Source: an uncultured Chlamydiae bacterium (GTDB lineage: Bacteria; Chlamydiota; Chlamydiia; Chlamydiales; Rhabdochlamydiaceae). From it: a stretch of DNA of 6,945 nt. The notes under the pieces were generated by a model. It was not told where the DNA came from and did no database searches. It worked only from the letters and a program-made list of their open reading frames with translations. Of this stretch, positions 1-5,794 are shown piece after piece. Within the stretch, counting starts at the first letter, position 1, and every line of letters begins with the position of its first letter. The DNA is taken from contig CAIPRZ010000114.1 of the NCBI GenBank assembly GCA_903867585.1, positions 1-6,945 of the forward strand, in the 5' to 3' direction. Position numbers and translations under genes: made by a program.

Positions 1-548
1 GCAGCGCCTTTGTAAGGCACGTGAATAAATTTCACGCCAGTTAGCTTTTGAAACAATTCAGCGACCACGTGTGCACTGCTAGCGACCCCAGCAGATGCAT
101 ACGTCAATACCCCTGGTTGCGCTTTGGCTTTGGTCAAAAGATCGGCTAAATTTTTATAGGGAGAATTCACATTGACCACCAAAACATTTGGCGTTCTCAC
201 CAAAGTGGTTAGGTACGTCAGGCCATTGATCGGATCGAATGGCATTTTTTTAGTAATGTAAGGGGCATAGACCATAGCCCCGGTCCCTGCCATGCCCAAG
301 GTGTAACCGTCAGGAGAAGCACTGGCAACGTAAGATACGCCAAGCAAGCCACCCGCTCCCGCTTTATTTTCAACCAAAACCAGGGCTCCCAACTTCAAGC
401 CCATGGCGTGTGCCAACGATCGACCCATGGCATCTGCTGGGCCGCCAGCTGGAAATGGAACAACAATCACAATTGGCTTTTCTGGATACGCGGCCCATGC
501 AAATGGAAACTGAAGGAGAAATAAACAACTCAATAACAATTTTTTCAT
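1..548 (-). CDS. Bug/TctC-family tripartite tricarboxylate transporter substrate-binding protein, partial (C-terminus beyond window)
   Basis: Reading the minus strand from the ATG at 548 gives 182 codons with no stop before the window edge. The family is usually about 325 residues, so a little over half is visible. Residues 1-19 form a signal peptide (MKK, a Leu/Phe-rich core, then AWA), so the protein should be periplasmic. The mature start YPEKPIVIVVPFPAGGPAD is the hallmark of Bug proteins, which capture small carboxylates or other organic acids for TctAB-type tripartite transporters. Further family blocks are ENKAGAGG (60-67), SPDGYT (78-83), YASAG (150-154) and HVPYKG (176-181). A GGAAAG ribosome binding site lies 6 bases before the ATG and supports this start. 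No TctA or TctB membrane genes are visible. G+C is near one half, well above the neighbours, and the family is unusual in intracellular bacteria. The ligand cannot be told from sequence. Confidence 0.93.
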   Translation of the reverse strand, partial: MKKLLLSCLFLLQFPFAWAAYPEKPIVIVVPFPAGGPADAMGRSLAHAMGLKLGALVLVENKAGAGGLLGVSYVASASPDGYTLGMAGTGAMVYAPYITKKMPFDPINGLTYLTTLVRTPNVLVVNVNSPYKNLADLLTKAKAQPGVLTYASAGVASSAHVVAELFQKLTGVKFIHVPYKGA

Positions 549-725
549 GACGACTTTCCGTTTATTTTGCAATCAGCCTACATTACGATTTTATAATAGG
601 ATAATCAAGGAACCAGTGAAATACCAGGGATTCTTTTGGAATTCCTAGGATTTAACGATACTTTTATTCAAGAATACTAACAGAAATTTAACAAAATAAG
701 ACCATAAAATTACTAGGAGCCCTAG
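549..725. other. intergenic stretch at the composition boundary, no gene seen
   Basis: This AT-rich segment separates the higher-G+C solute-binding gene from the AT-rich remnants. All frames are closed by stops. Small imperfect inverted repeats occur (for example GGGATTC near 628-634 against GAATTCC near 639-645, and CTAGG/CCTAG around 713-725). None has a T-tract or is long enough to be called a terminator or transposon end. The solute-binding gene's promoter should lie here on the minus strand; a TTGATT/TAATGT pair with a 17-base spacer is a weak candidate only. Confidence 0.5.
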
Positions 726-1409
726 ATTCCTAATATTGAACTGTCTAAACAGGGGACCTATATTGGTCTTGAGAAGTTTTTCAATAGTTTTTGTTTTGTA
801 TTTTTTGTGAACCTATTTGTCGTCTATGGAAATGAGATAAGTACCTCCATCTCCACAATTTTTAGTTGGGATCAGATTTCCTATCTACCTCTGCTTGGCA
901 TCTATTCGGCTATTGTCAGCATTTTTAGTCGATATCTTGGAGAAAATGATCTCAAAGGAGCCTCTTCAAGTCTATCTGCCTGTCTTGAAATGACCTATAT
1001 TCTTATGTTGGTCATGTCTATTGGGTATTTTTGCTTTTCTCAATTCTTAACAGGCGTCTTTTTGAAAGGGGCCACTAATGACCTAGATGTAGATAAAATC
1101 TATGCTTATTCTAGTCTATTTTTTAAAACTACCTTTATCAATGTCTTTTGTACAGCCACCTCTATGCTTTATAAAGCAGCCCTTAGATCACTGGGTTTTT
1201 CCCTTTGGTGTTTTGTCACCTCATCTGTCACACATCTTATGATGTGTGTTTTTTGTTATGTAGGTGTTTATTACTACAAATTTGATCCCTTCTATATATG
1301 GGCTATATTTCTTTTCATGATGACTCTTTTGGGTCTTTTATTTGTTTTTAAATTTCATCGGGAAATGAGACAACTTAAAGTTAAAAATATTTTATCTGTC
1401 GATACTTAG
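726..1409 (+). pseudogene. MATE-family multidrug/cation antiporter, C-terminal half only (5'-truncated remnant)
   Basis: An open frame of 227 residues runs from just after an in-frame TAG (723-725) to a TAG at 1407-1409. A GTG at 807 could start a 200-residue protein, but recognisable family sequence continues upstream of it (GTYIGLEKFFNSFCFVFF), so the frame is a decapitated gene and not a small protein. MATE proteins are about 450 residues in two six-helix halves. This fragment matches the second half, with hydrophobic segments corresponding to TM7 to TM12. The most recognisable block is YLPLLGIYSAIVSIFSRYLG followed by ENDLKGA, equivalent to the family's PxxGxxxAxxxLVGxxLGxxD region. Intact members export drugs or organic cations in exchange for Na+ or H+. 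No N-terminal half is visible upstream and there is no good ribosome binding site. It is probably non-functional. The last codon and stop merge into a 29-bp direct repeat. Confidence 0.75.
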
Positions 1410-1434
1410 ATTCAATAATTATTAAAGCCCATGA
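1406..1434. repeat. 29-bp perfect direct repeat, copy 1
   Basis: This begins TTAGATTCAATA and ends AAGCCCATGA, and is identical over 29 bases to 3810-3838, which lies 2404 bases downstream in the same orientation. The flanking bases differ on both sides. This copy supplies the stop codon of the MATE remnant and the ATG (1431) of the oxidoreductase remnant. It is much longer than a normal transposon target duplication and too long to be chance. Confidence 0.9.
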
Positions 1435-1667
1435 TAGCCAAGGGTTATCTAGTCCCTTTTAAAGATTGGACAGTTATTGGATCCACTTATGAAAAGGTTT
1501 TTGATTCAGATGAGGTCGATATTTATAATGCTTATAAATATCTCAAGGATCATTTAAAGAATTATTATCATCCTTATGACGAAAAAACCCCTTGGGGGGC
1601 TGTCAGCGGTGTGAGAGTAGCTCATCAACTTACAATTATCAAATTAAATATTAAACAAAATTCCTAA
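1431..1667 (+). pseudogene. FAD-dependent oxidoreductase (DAO/MnmC-C-like), internal fragment
   Basis: A 78-residue frame starts at an ATG inside the direct repeat. The block KGYLVPFKDWTVIGSTYE resembles the substrate-domain segment of DAO-type flavoproteins such as glycine oxidase and the oxidase domain of MnmC (gYlvP..dg..viGaTyE). The later WGAVSGVRVAHQ and the end LTIIKLNIKQNS resemble the following arginine-containing and 'LPIIGxLN' regions. The intact family is about 350-400 residues. Here the N-terminal FAD-binding Rossmann motif (GxGxxG) and the C-terminal part are both missing, so no activity is expected. The exact subfamily (amino-acid oxidase or tRNA wobble-uridine modification) cannot be decided from this piece. 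There is no convincing ribosome binding site. Confidence 0.6.
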
Positions 1668-1721
1668 AAAGAGAGGAATTTCACTTTAAAGACAATCTGC
1701 AAACGTTTTCATATCCACAAT

Positions 1722-2046
1722 ATGACATCGAAATTGAAAATTACGTTTTTAGGGACAAGATCGGCTCTTGGGATTCCCCAAATAAGATGCCACTGCGCCA
1801 TACGCAACTCTCATTTAAAAGCGAGAAAGCGGACAAGAAGCTGCTATTTAATCATCCTATTAAAAAATTCAACGCTTGATTGTTACCCATGCCCATCATG
1901 ATCATATTGGTGGCTATAACGACTTAAGAATTTTCGGCTTTAGACAAGACACGCAAGTTTTAGCACATACGATGAATCAATCTGTTTTATCTTGAAGTAT
2001 GTGACTTTCCTACATTCAGGACAGAAAAGAGAAGAGAAAGTAGCCA
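1722..2046 (+). pseudogene. PhnP-like metallo-beta-lactamase-fold hydrolase, degraded copy 1
   Basis: From the ATG at 1722 the frame reads MTSKLKITFLGTRSALGIPQ, the typical start of PhnP-type phosphodiesterases, and closes at a TGA at 1899-1901. In another frame the metal-binding motif THAHHDHIGG (H-x-H-x-D-H at 1888-1905) follows immediately and runs to a TGA at 1993-1995; a third frame then carries a possible remnant (EVCDFPTFRTEKR). Before the motif, HPIKKFNA aligns with HHIKKLDG of copy 2, so at least one base is lost there, and about 25 residues of the region containing DPGPD in copy 2 are deleted. The Cys-rich GCDCHVC-type segment has decayed to RCHCAI. Intact members are cytoplasmic metal-dependent phosphodiesterases. 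The end is approximate. This is a diverged paralogue of the copy at 3429, about 70% identical by eye in the conserved blocks. Confidence 0.8.
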
Positions 2047-2256
2047 CTTTACCATGTCTTTAATGGTTATAAAGTTTTTAAAAGCGCAATCAAGACAGAC
2101 GCTTTATACTCTTTGTGAAAATAGATTTTCATGAAACCTAAAACGAAAAACCGAGGTTTCATCAAAACATACTGTACATGTAGAATCTGGCATAGATATG
2201 TCAAGGGGATTCATAAAATCCTAAAAAAAGAAGGGTAGTTTATAAAACTTGAACGA
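2047..2256. other. decayed intergenic DNA, no gene seen
   Basis: All frames are short. This may include the eroded 3' end of the hydrolase remnant, but no further family motif can be recognised. The only structure is a 9-bp perfect inverted repeat described separately. Confidence 0.5.
2131..2162. repeat. 9-bp inverted repeat (potential hairpin)
   Basis: ATGAAACCT at 2131-2139 is the exact reverse complement of AGGTTTCAT at 2154-2162, with a 14-base A-rich loop. There is no T-tract on either side, so it is not a standard intrinsic terminator. Its function is unknown and it may be incidental in decaying DNA. Confidence 0.4.
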
Positions 2257-2286
2257 AATAAAAAAACCCCAAAAAAGGAGGCTTTT
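2257..2286 (-). terminator. probable rho-independent terminator of the outer membrane protein gene
   Basis: On the minus strand, about 25 bases past the stop codon, AAAAGCCTCC is followed by six Ts, then GGGG and seven Ts. CCTC can pair with GGGG (one G-U wobble), extended by weak A-T pairs, and the T-run follows directly. The G+C stem is short and imperfect, hence moderate confidence. Confidence 0.45.
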
Positions 2287-2311
2287 AATTTTTTTAAGCT
2301 AGAAACCCTTT

Positions 2312-3322
2312 CTAGAAATCAAATCGTGCACCAAGTGAGACGCCTTGAAGTGCGAAATCCTGCCCATTTGAGTAGGTAATGGTTGATTTTGCGAATTGCG
2401 ATAGCGCCGATTGATTAACGTTAATATAGTCATGGATTTCATACCCAAGATTTATTCCAAAATGGTAATCACCATTTGAAAAATTGCGATCCCACCTAAA
2501 CCCAATAAATGCATCAAGGTTTGTCACAACATTAGATCCATAATTTGTACAATCATTGAAAGCTAGGTATTCATCTGGGTTATTATAACTTTCTACAGTC
2601 GTTTTATAAGAAAATTCTTGAGAATTGATAAGGCATGCAACAGCAAAATTGGCATAAAAACTAAATTCTTTAGAAAATTTCCAAAGACCTTCTACACCCC
2701 CTTCAAGTCCTGTTAAATTACCGCTTTGTTTTTCAATGATGTATTTTGGATCAGTTTCAAAGCTATAGTGAAGTTTTTGAGTAAGCCATAAACTTCGAAT
2801 GCCTGCATGGGGTCTTAGGTTTAAATGCTTGCTTACTTTAAACATGCGCCCTAAATCAAGATCGCCTAGATTGTAGTAGTAAATGGCTTTTAAGTTTCCG
2901 TTGCGAGAAAATTCGCCACCTGCTTGAGGGCTTCCTTGAGAAGTGTCGTATATATAGGGATTGTTATATTTGTAATTAAAGCCTGTATAGCTTAAAGCTA
3001 TATCCCAGCCATCATAAGGAGTGTTGTAACCAAGTGCTACGCGATATCCTGGTGCAAATTTATGATTAAAATAACTGACTGTAGACTCAGCATTATAACC
3101 ATCGGATAGTTGTACGTACTTAACTCCTTTTTCAATTTTTTGTATGGGTTTAAACCAGATAGCTTCACCTGTTAAAAACACACAACTTTTTTCACAATTA
3201 CCAAAACGAGCGCAAGGATTTGGATCTGATGGCATTTGAGCTTTAACTTGTCTTGAAGAACCTGCTGAAACTGCAAAAATAGATAAGGTCATAAGGCTTG
3301 ATAAAACGAAAATATTTCTCAC
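2312..3322 (-). CDS. outer membrane beta-barrel porin-like protein (Legionella/chlamydial Lpg1974-type MOMP-like family)
   Basis: This is an intact 336-residue protein from a GTG start. A sec signal peptide spans about residues 1-29 (Arg/Asn start, hydrophobic FVLSSLMTLSIFAV, candidate cleavage after AVSA or VKA). The mature N-terminus holds three cysteines (37, 43, 47) followed by FLTGEAIWFKPI, a typical first strand of Lpg1974-type pore-forming outer membrane proteins. The body alternates polar and aromatic residues with many Tyr/Phe/Trp, includes LNLRPHAGIRS (about 167-177), and ends SLGARFDF; the terminal Phe is the usual barrel-assembly signal. The predicted location is the outer membrane, serving as a general pore or adhesin and, in intracellular relatives, as a major surface protein. 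The Cys cluster could form disulfide cross-links, as in chlamydial envelopes (inference). An AAGGA site (3332-3336) 9 bases before the GTG fixes the start. The gene sits alone between two degraded hydrolase copies. Confidence 0.75.
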   Translation of the reverse strand: MRNIFVLSSLMTLSIFAVSAGSSRQVKAQMPSDPNPCARFGNCEKSCVFLTGEAIWFKPIQKIEKGVKYVQLSDGYNAESTVSYFNHKFAPGYRVALGYNTPYDGWDIALSYTGFNYKYNNPYIYDTSQGSPQAGGEFSRNGNLKAIYYYNLGDLDLGRMFKVSKHLNLRPHAGIRSLWLTQKLHYSFETDPKYIIEKQSGNLTGLEGGVEGLWKFSKEFSFYANFAVACLINSQEFSYKTTVESYNNPDEYLAFNDCTNYGSNVVTNLDAFIGFRWDRNFSNGDYHFGINLGYEIHDYINVNQSALSQFAKSTITYSNGQDFALQGVSLGARFDF

Positions 3323-3352
3323 GAAAAAGGGTCCTTTATTGAGTTAAAATTT

Positions 3353-3380
3353 TTTATATCAGGTTAAATTTTTTTTTCAA
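3353..3380 (-). promoter_or_regulatory. putative sigma70-type promoter of the outer membrane protein gene
   Basis: On the minus strand TTGAAA (3375-3380) and TATAAA (3353-3358) are separated by 16 bases and lie 31 bases or more upstream of the GTG start. The surrounding DNA is A/T homopolymer-rich, which raises the chance of a random match but would also suit a strong promoter. Confidence 0.45.
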
Positions 3381-3428
3381 AGATTTTTTCTTTTTTTAGA
3401 AAAGGGTTAATCCATATAGTGAAATGAT

Positions 3429-3840
3429 ATGAGAACAAAAATAAAGATTACATTTTTAGGGACAGGATCAGCCTTGGGTGTGCCTCAGTTTGGATGTGAT
3501 TGTCATGTGTGCACATCATCAAAAAAAGTAAATAAAAGAAAAAGAACCTGTTTTTTCTCGGAACATCTGGCAAAACCTTCATTTTGGATCCAGGACCTGA
3601 TACAAAAATTTTACTTGAAGAGCACCATATAAAAAAACTTGATGGAGTCATCATCACGCACGCTCATCATGATCACATTGGCGGCTATGATGATTTGAGG
3701 ATTTACGCAATAAGACAAGACAGAGTGATCCCAGCCAACTTGAAGCCACGCTTGCTATTTTAAAAGAGCTGGGTTGTGAAAATATTCCGACTTTGACCCT
3801 CTCAATAAATTAGATTCAATAATTATTAAAGCCCATGAAC
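3429..3840 (+). pseudogene. PhnP-like metallo-beta-lactamase-fold hydrolase, frameshifted copy 2
   Basis: The ATG at 3429 opens MRTKIKITFLGTGSALGVPQ followed by GCDCHVC, the canonical start of PhnP-type phosphodiesterases with its Cys pair. After RKRTCFF (about 3558) the frame is lost. The correct protein resumes in another frame as GTSGKTFILDPGPD and reaches VIITHAHHDHIGGYDDLR, with the H-x-H-x-D-H metal ligands at 3659-3676. After RQDR a second frameshift moves to QLEATLAILKELGCEN, and a third near 3790 to DPLNKLDSIIIKAHE, which runs into the direct repeat and towards the opposite-strand ligase gene. At least three frameshifts make it inactive unless they are sequence errors. About 137 codons remain of a usual 250, so the 3' half is also gone. 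No ribosome binding site is seen. Confidence 0.85.
3810..3838. repeat. 29-bp perfect direct repeat, copy 2
   Basis: This is identical to 1406-1434. On the plus strand it encodes LDSIIIKAH in the remnant reading frame of hydrolase copy 2. On the minus strand it contains the last three codons (His-Gly-Leu) and TAA stop of the LRR-HECT gene. It is therefore the junction between a decaying gene and an intact one. Confidence 0.9.
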
Positions 3841-5772
3841 TTTTGTTTCATTCATAAGTAGCTCTAGAGTTCTAAAAAACATTTTTTGTCGTTTATTAGT
3901 TTTTACTAAAAGACTATCGGTGGATGCTATCACATCAGCAGGCTCGCCCATTTCGATTTCATCGCGGATAGAGACCTCTAGCTGATTAAAGCAGGTATGT
4001 GCCAAGCATCTAAAATCTACAGGATTAGCTGTGATATGAATTATAACTGTGGGTCCAATCACCCTTTGAGCTGTGATAGCGTATAGAAACTTCTCACACC
4101 ATATAAGATCTGTCGATTCATGAAGAATTTTTTCCTTTATCCACCCTTTTTTTTCTAACACTATCGGATGATCTTCGTCAGGCCTTACCTTAATAGCCTC
4201 TATAAGTCTGGCTTTGTGGATGGCTTGTCCTTGTAAAGACAGAGAAATATTTTCTGCTGAGGTTTCCTTGATAAAGGTTTTAAAAGATTGATCTAACCCT
4301 TGTAAGAGGCTTAAGCCTGCCTTATAGCTTGGTTCGAAAAATGAGAAACATTCTTGTTTTATAAGATCTGGATCTGATGAATCTAAGGGGATGCTCTGTG
4401 CTAAAAAATAACTCCTTATGGCCGCTATTTGGTCTATAGTAGGGGAGGGAATCTCTAAAAAAACCACAAGTGGATGTTGAAAGGGATTAGCTAAAAGCTT
4501 GGATACGGCGGTTTTTTTTCTCATCTCACTTTCTTCTTCTAGTAGTATTTTGAGTAGGTCAAAAAAAACATCATCAAAAAGTCTGCCTATAAAAATTGGA
4601 TCGCTTCGTCCCTTGTTTTTTTCGTTAAGTCTTTTTAAAAACTCTCCAAAATCTTGATACACTTCAAGATCAAGATCAGACTTTGGACTAGGAAGGTTGT
4701 TTTCGATCTTCAATGCGCCTGTTTCTTTAAGAGCACAACAAAGATCTTGAACATATTGTTTAGATAATCCTCCCACATCAATGCCTATCTGATGCTCAAA
4801 AGAGATTTTCTTAGAAAAACCATAAAAAGCAGTTTCTACTAAAAAGGGGAGAGGGTTATGGATCATCGCTTCATGACATACGACTATATGCTCTGGGACT
4901 TGGGCTAAATCAACGTATAAACTCTCCCCCCGTTCTCTTTTTAATTTTTTTAAGGATTTAGGAAGGCCCATAAACGTATTTTCTGCAAGATAAAGCTCTG
5001 TCAACTGAGTAAGGTGAGGCAATGATTCAGGTAATAGAGTAAGGCGATTACGGATGAGTTGAAGGTTTTTTAAAGCACTTAAATGGCCTATGAATTCAGG
5101 AAGGGAGGTTAAATGATTTTCACTTAAATTAAGGTGCGTTAAGGCCGATAAGGCAACCATCGATTCAGGTAAAACCTCAAGGCAGTTATTTGTGACAATA
5201 AGTGTTGTTAATGACTTTAAATAACCGATAGATTCAGGTAAGGCTACTAAATAGTTATCATACAATACCAAAACGTTTAACTCTGTTAGCTGGCCTATAG
5301 ACTCAGGTAAGTGTTTAAGGAAATTTTCGCTCAATGCCAATCCTTTTAAAAAGGGAAGACAACCAATAAACTCAGGAAGTGTATTTAAGCCTAAATAAGA
5401 TAAGTCAAGCTCTGTTGAGTGCAGTTCATAAGCATTTTTTATTCTTTGAGTAGCTTCTTGACGATTTTCCCCTTTACCGCCTCCTAAAGCCCAGGCGTCT
5501 AATTCTTCATATTCAGTTCTTAGGGCTTTTTGCCAAATATCAATAAGTGGGTTAAAACTGTTTAGAGGTAAAAGGGATGAAGAGGATATAGATGGCCATT
5601 TTTCATAATCCTGTTTCAAAAATTTAAAAGCCTCCACATGAGCCAAATGTATTTTTTTATTGGTGCGTTTGCTGCCCTCAATACCCATAACCTTGCCTTT
5701 ATCAAGGTCTAAATGCATAGCATGCGGTCGCTCTACATATTTAGATAAGGACTCAATATCTAAATTCAACAT
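3826..5772 (-). CDS. LRR-HECT protein: probable eukaryotic-type HECT E3 ubiquitin ligase effector
   Basis: This is an intact 648-residue protein with no signal peptide or membrane segment. Residues 1-118 form a leader whose end (EATQRIKNAYELHSTELDLS) is typical of bacterial LRR proteins. Seven 23-residue LRRs (about 121-279, consensus LPESIGxLxxLxxLxLxxNxL) should bind the target. A HECT domain follows (about 296-648). The N-lobe signature is ISFEHQIGIDVGGLSKQYV (323-341; eukaryotic form F.gE.GiDaGG..rE), with DPIFIGRLFDDVFFDLL (391-407) probably matching the weakly conserved 'IG+llg.A' helix. The C-lobe has FLYAITAQRVIG (562-573; usual FVTGSSRxPxGG) and AHTCFNQLEV (591-600), the exact catalytic HTCFN motif with Cys594. 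HECT enzymes take ubiquitin from an E2 onto this Cys and pass it to a substrate. About 54 residues follow the Cys, against roughly 30-35 usually, so the tail is atypical. A secretion route is inferred, not seen. The ATG lies 22 bases after the upstream gene, with a GGAA 14 bases away (weak, long spacing). Confidence 0.85.
   Translation of the reverse strand: MLNLDIESLSKYVERPHAMHLDLDKGKVMGIEGSKRTNKKIHLAHVEAFKFLKQDYEKWPSISSSSLLPLNSFNPLIDIWQKALRTEYEELDAWALGGGKGENRQEATQRIKNAYELHSTELDLSYLGLNTLPEFIGCLPFLKGLALSENFLKHLPESIGQLTELNVLVLYDNYLVALPESIGYLKSLTTLIVTNNCLEVLPESMVALSALTHLNLSENHLTSLPEFIGHLSALKNLQLIRNRLTLLPESLPHLTQLTELYLAENTFMGLPKSLKKLKRERGESLYVDLAQVPEHIVVCHEAMIHNPLPFLVETAFYGFSKKISFEHQIGIDVGGLSKQYVQDLCCALKETGALKIENNLPSPKSDLDLEVYQDFGEFLKRLNEKNKGRSDPIFIGRLFDDVFFDLLKILLEEESEMRKKTAVSKLLANPFQHPLVVFLEIPSPTIDQIAAIRSYFLAQSIPLDSSDPDLIKQECFSFFEPSYKAGLSLLQGLDQSFKTFIKETSAENISLSLQGQAIHKARLIEAIKVRPDEDHPIVLEKKGWIKEKILHESTDLIWCEKFLYAITAQRVIGPTVIIHITANPVDFRCLAHTCFNQLEVSIRDEIEMGEPADVIASTDSLLVKTNKRQKMFFRTLELLMNETKVHGL
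4936..5412 (-). repeat. tandem 69-nt repeats encoding the seven leucine-rich repeats
   Basis: Seven in-frame units encode residues 121-279 of the ligase. At DNA level, variants of GATTCAGGTAA (plus strand; Leu-Pro-Glu-Ser codons on the minus strand) recur every 69 bases, for example near 5040, 5163, 5230 and 5301. The units have diverged, apart from the Leu, Asn and LPE positions, so this is an old expansion. Such arrays can still change length by recombination and alter target specificity. Confidence 0.85.
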
Positions 5773-5794
5773 GATTTATAAAAGTATTCCTTTT

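Noticed and set aside
3429..3632. A stand-alone 67-residue protein from the ATG at 3429
   Set aside because: Only the first 45 or so residues match the PhnP family; the rest is out-of-frame sequence after a frameshift, so it is treated as part of a pseudogene.
3448..3657. Minus-strand open frame of 69 codons
   Set aside because: It lies antisense to the clearly homologous hydrolase remnant, has low-complexity Phe-rich sequence and shows no family motif; it is a shadow frame.
1406..3838. Transposon or insertion sequence bounded by the 29-bp repeats
   Set aside because: No transposase, no terminal inverted repeats, and the repeat is far longer than a target-site duplication and part of gene sequences.
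4936..5412. IpaH/SspH-type NEL ubiquitin ligase, suggested by the LRR array
   Set aside because: The domain after the LRRs has HECT signatures (GIDVGG and HTCFN) and lacks the NEL CxD active-site motif.
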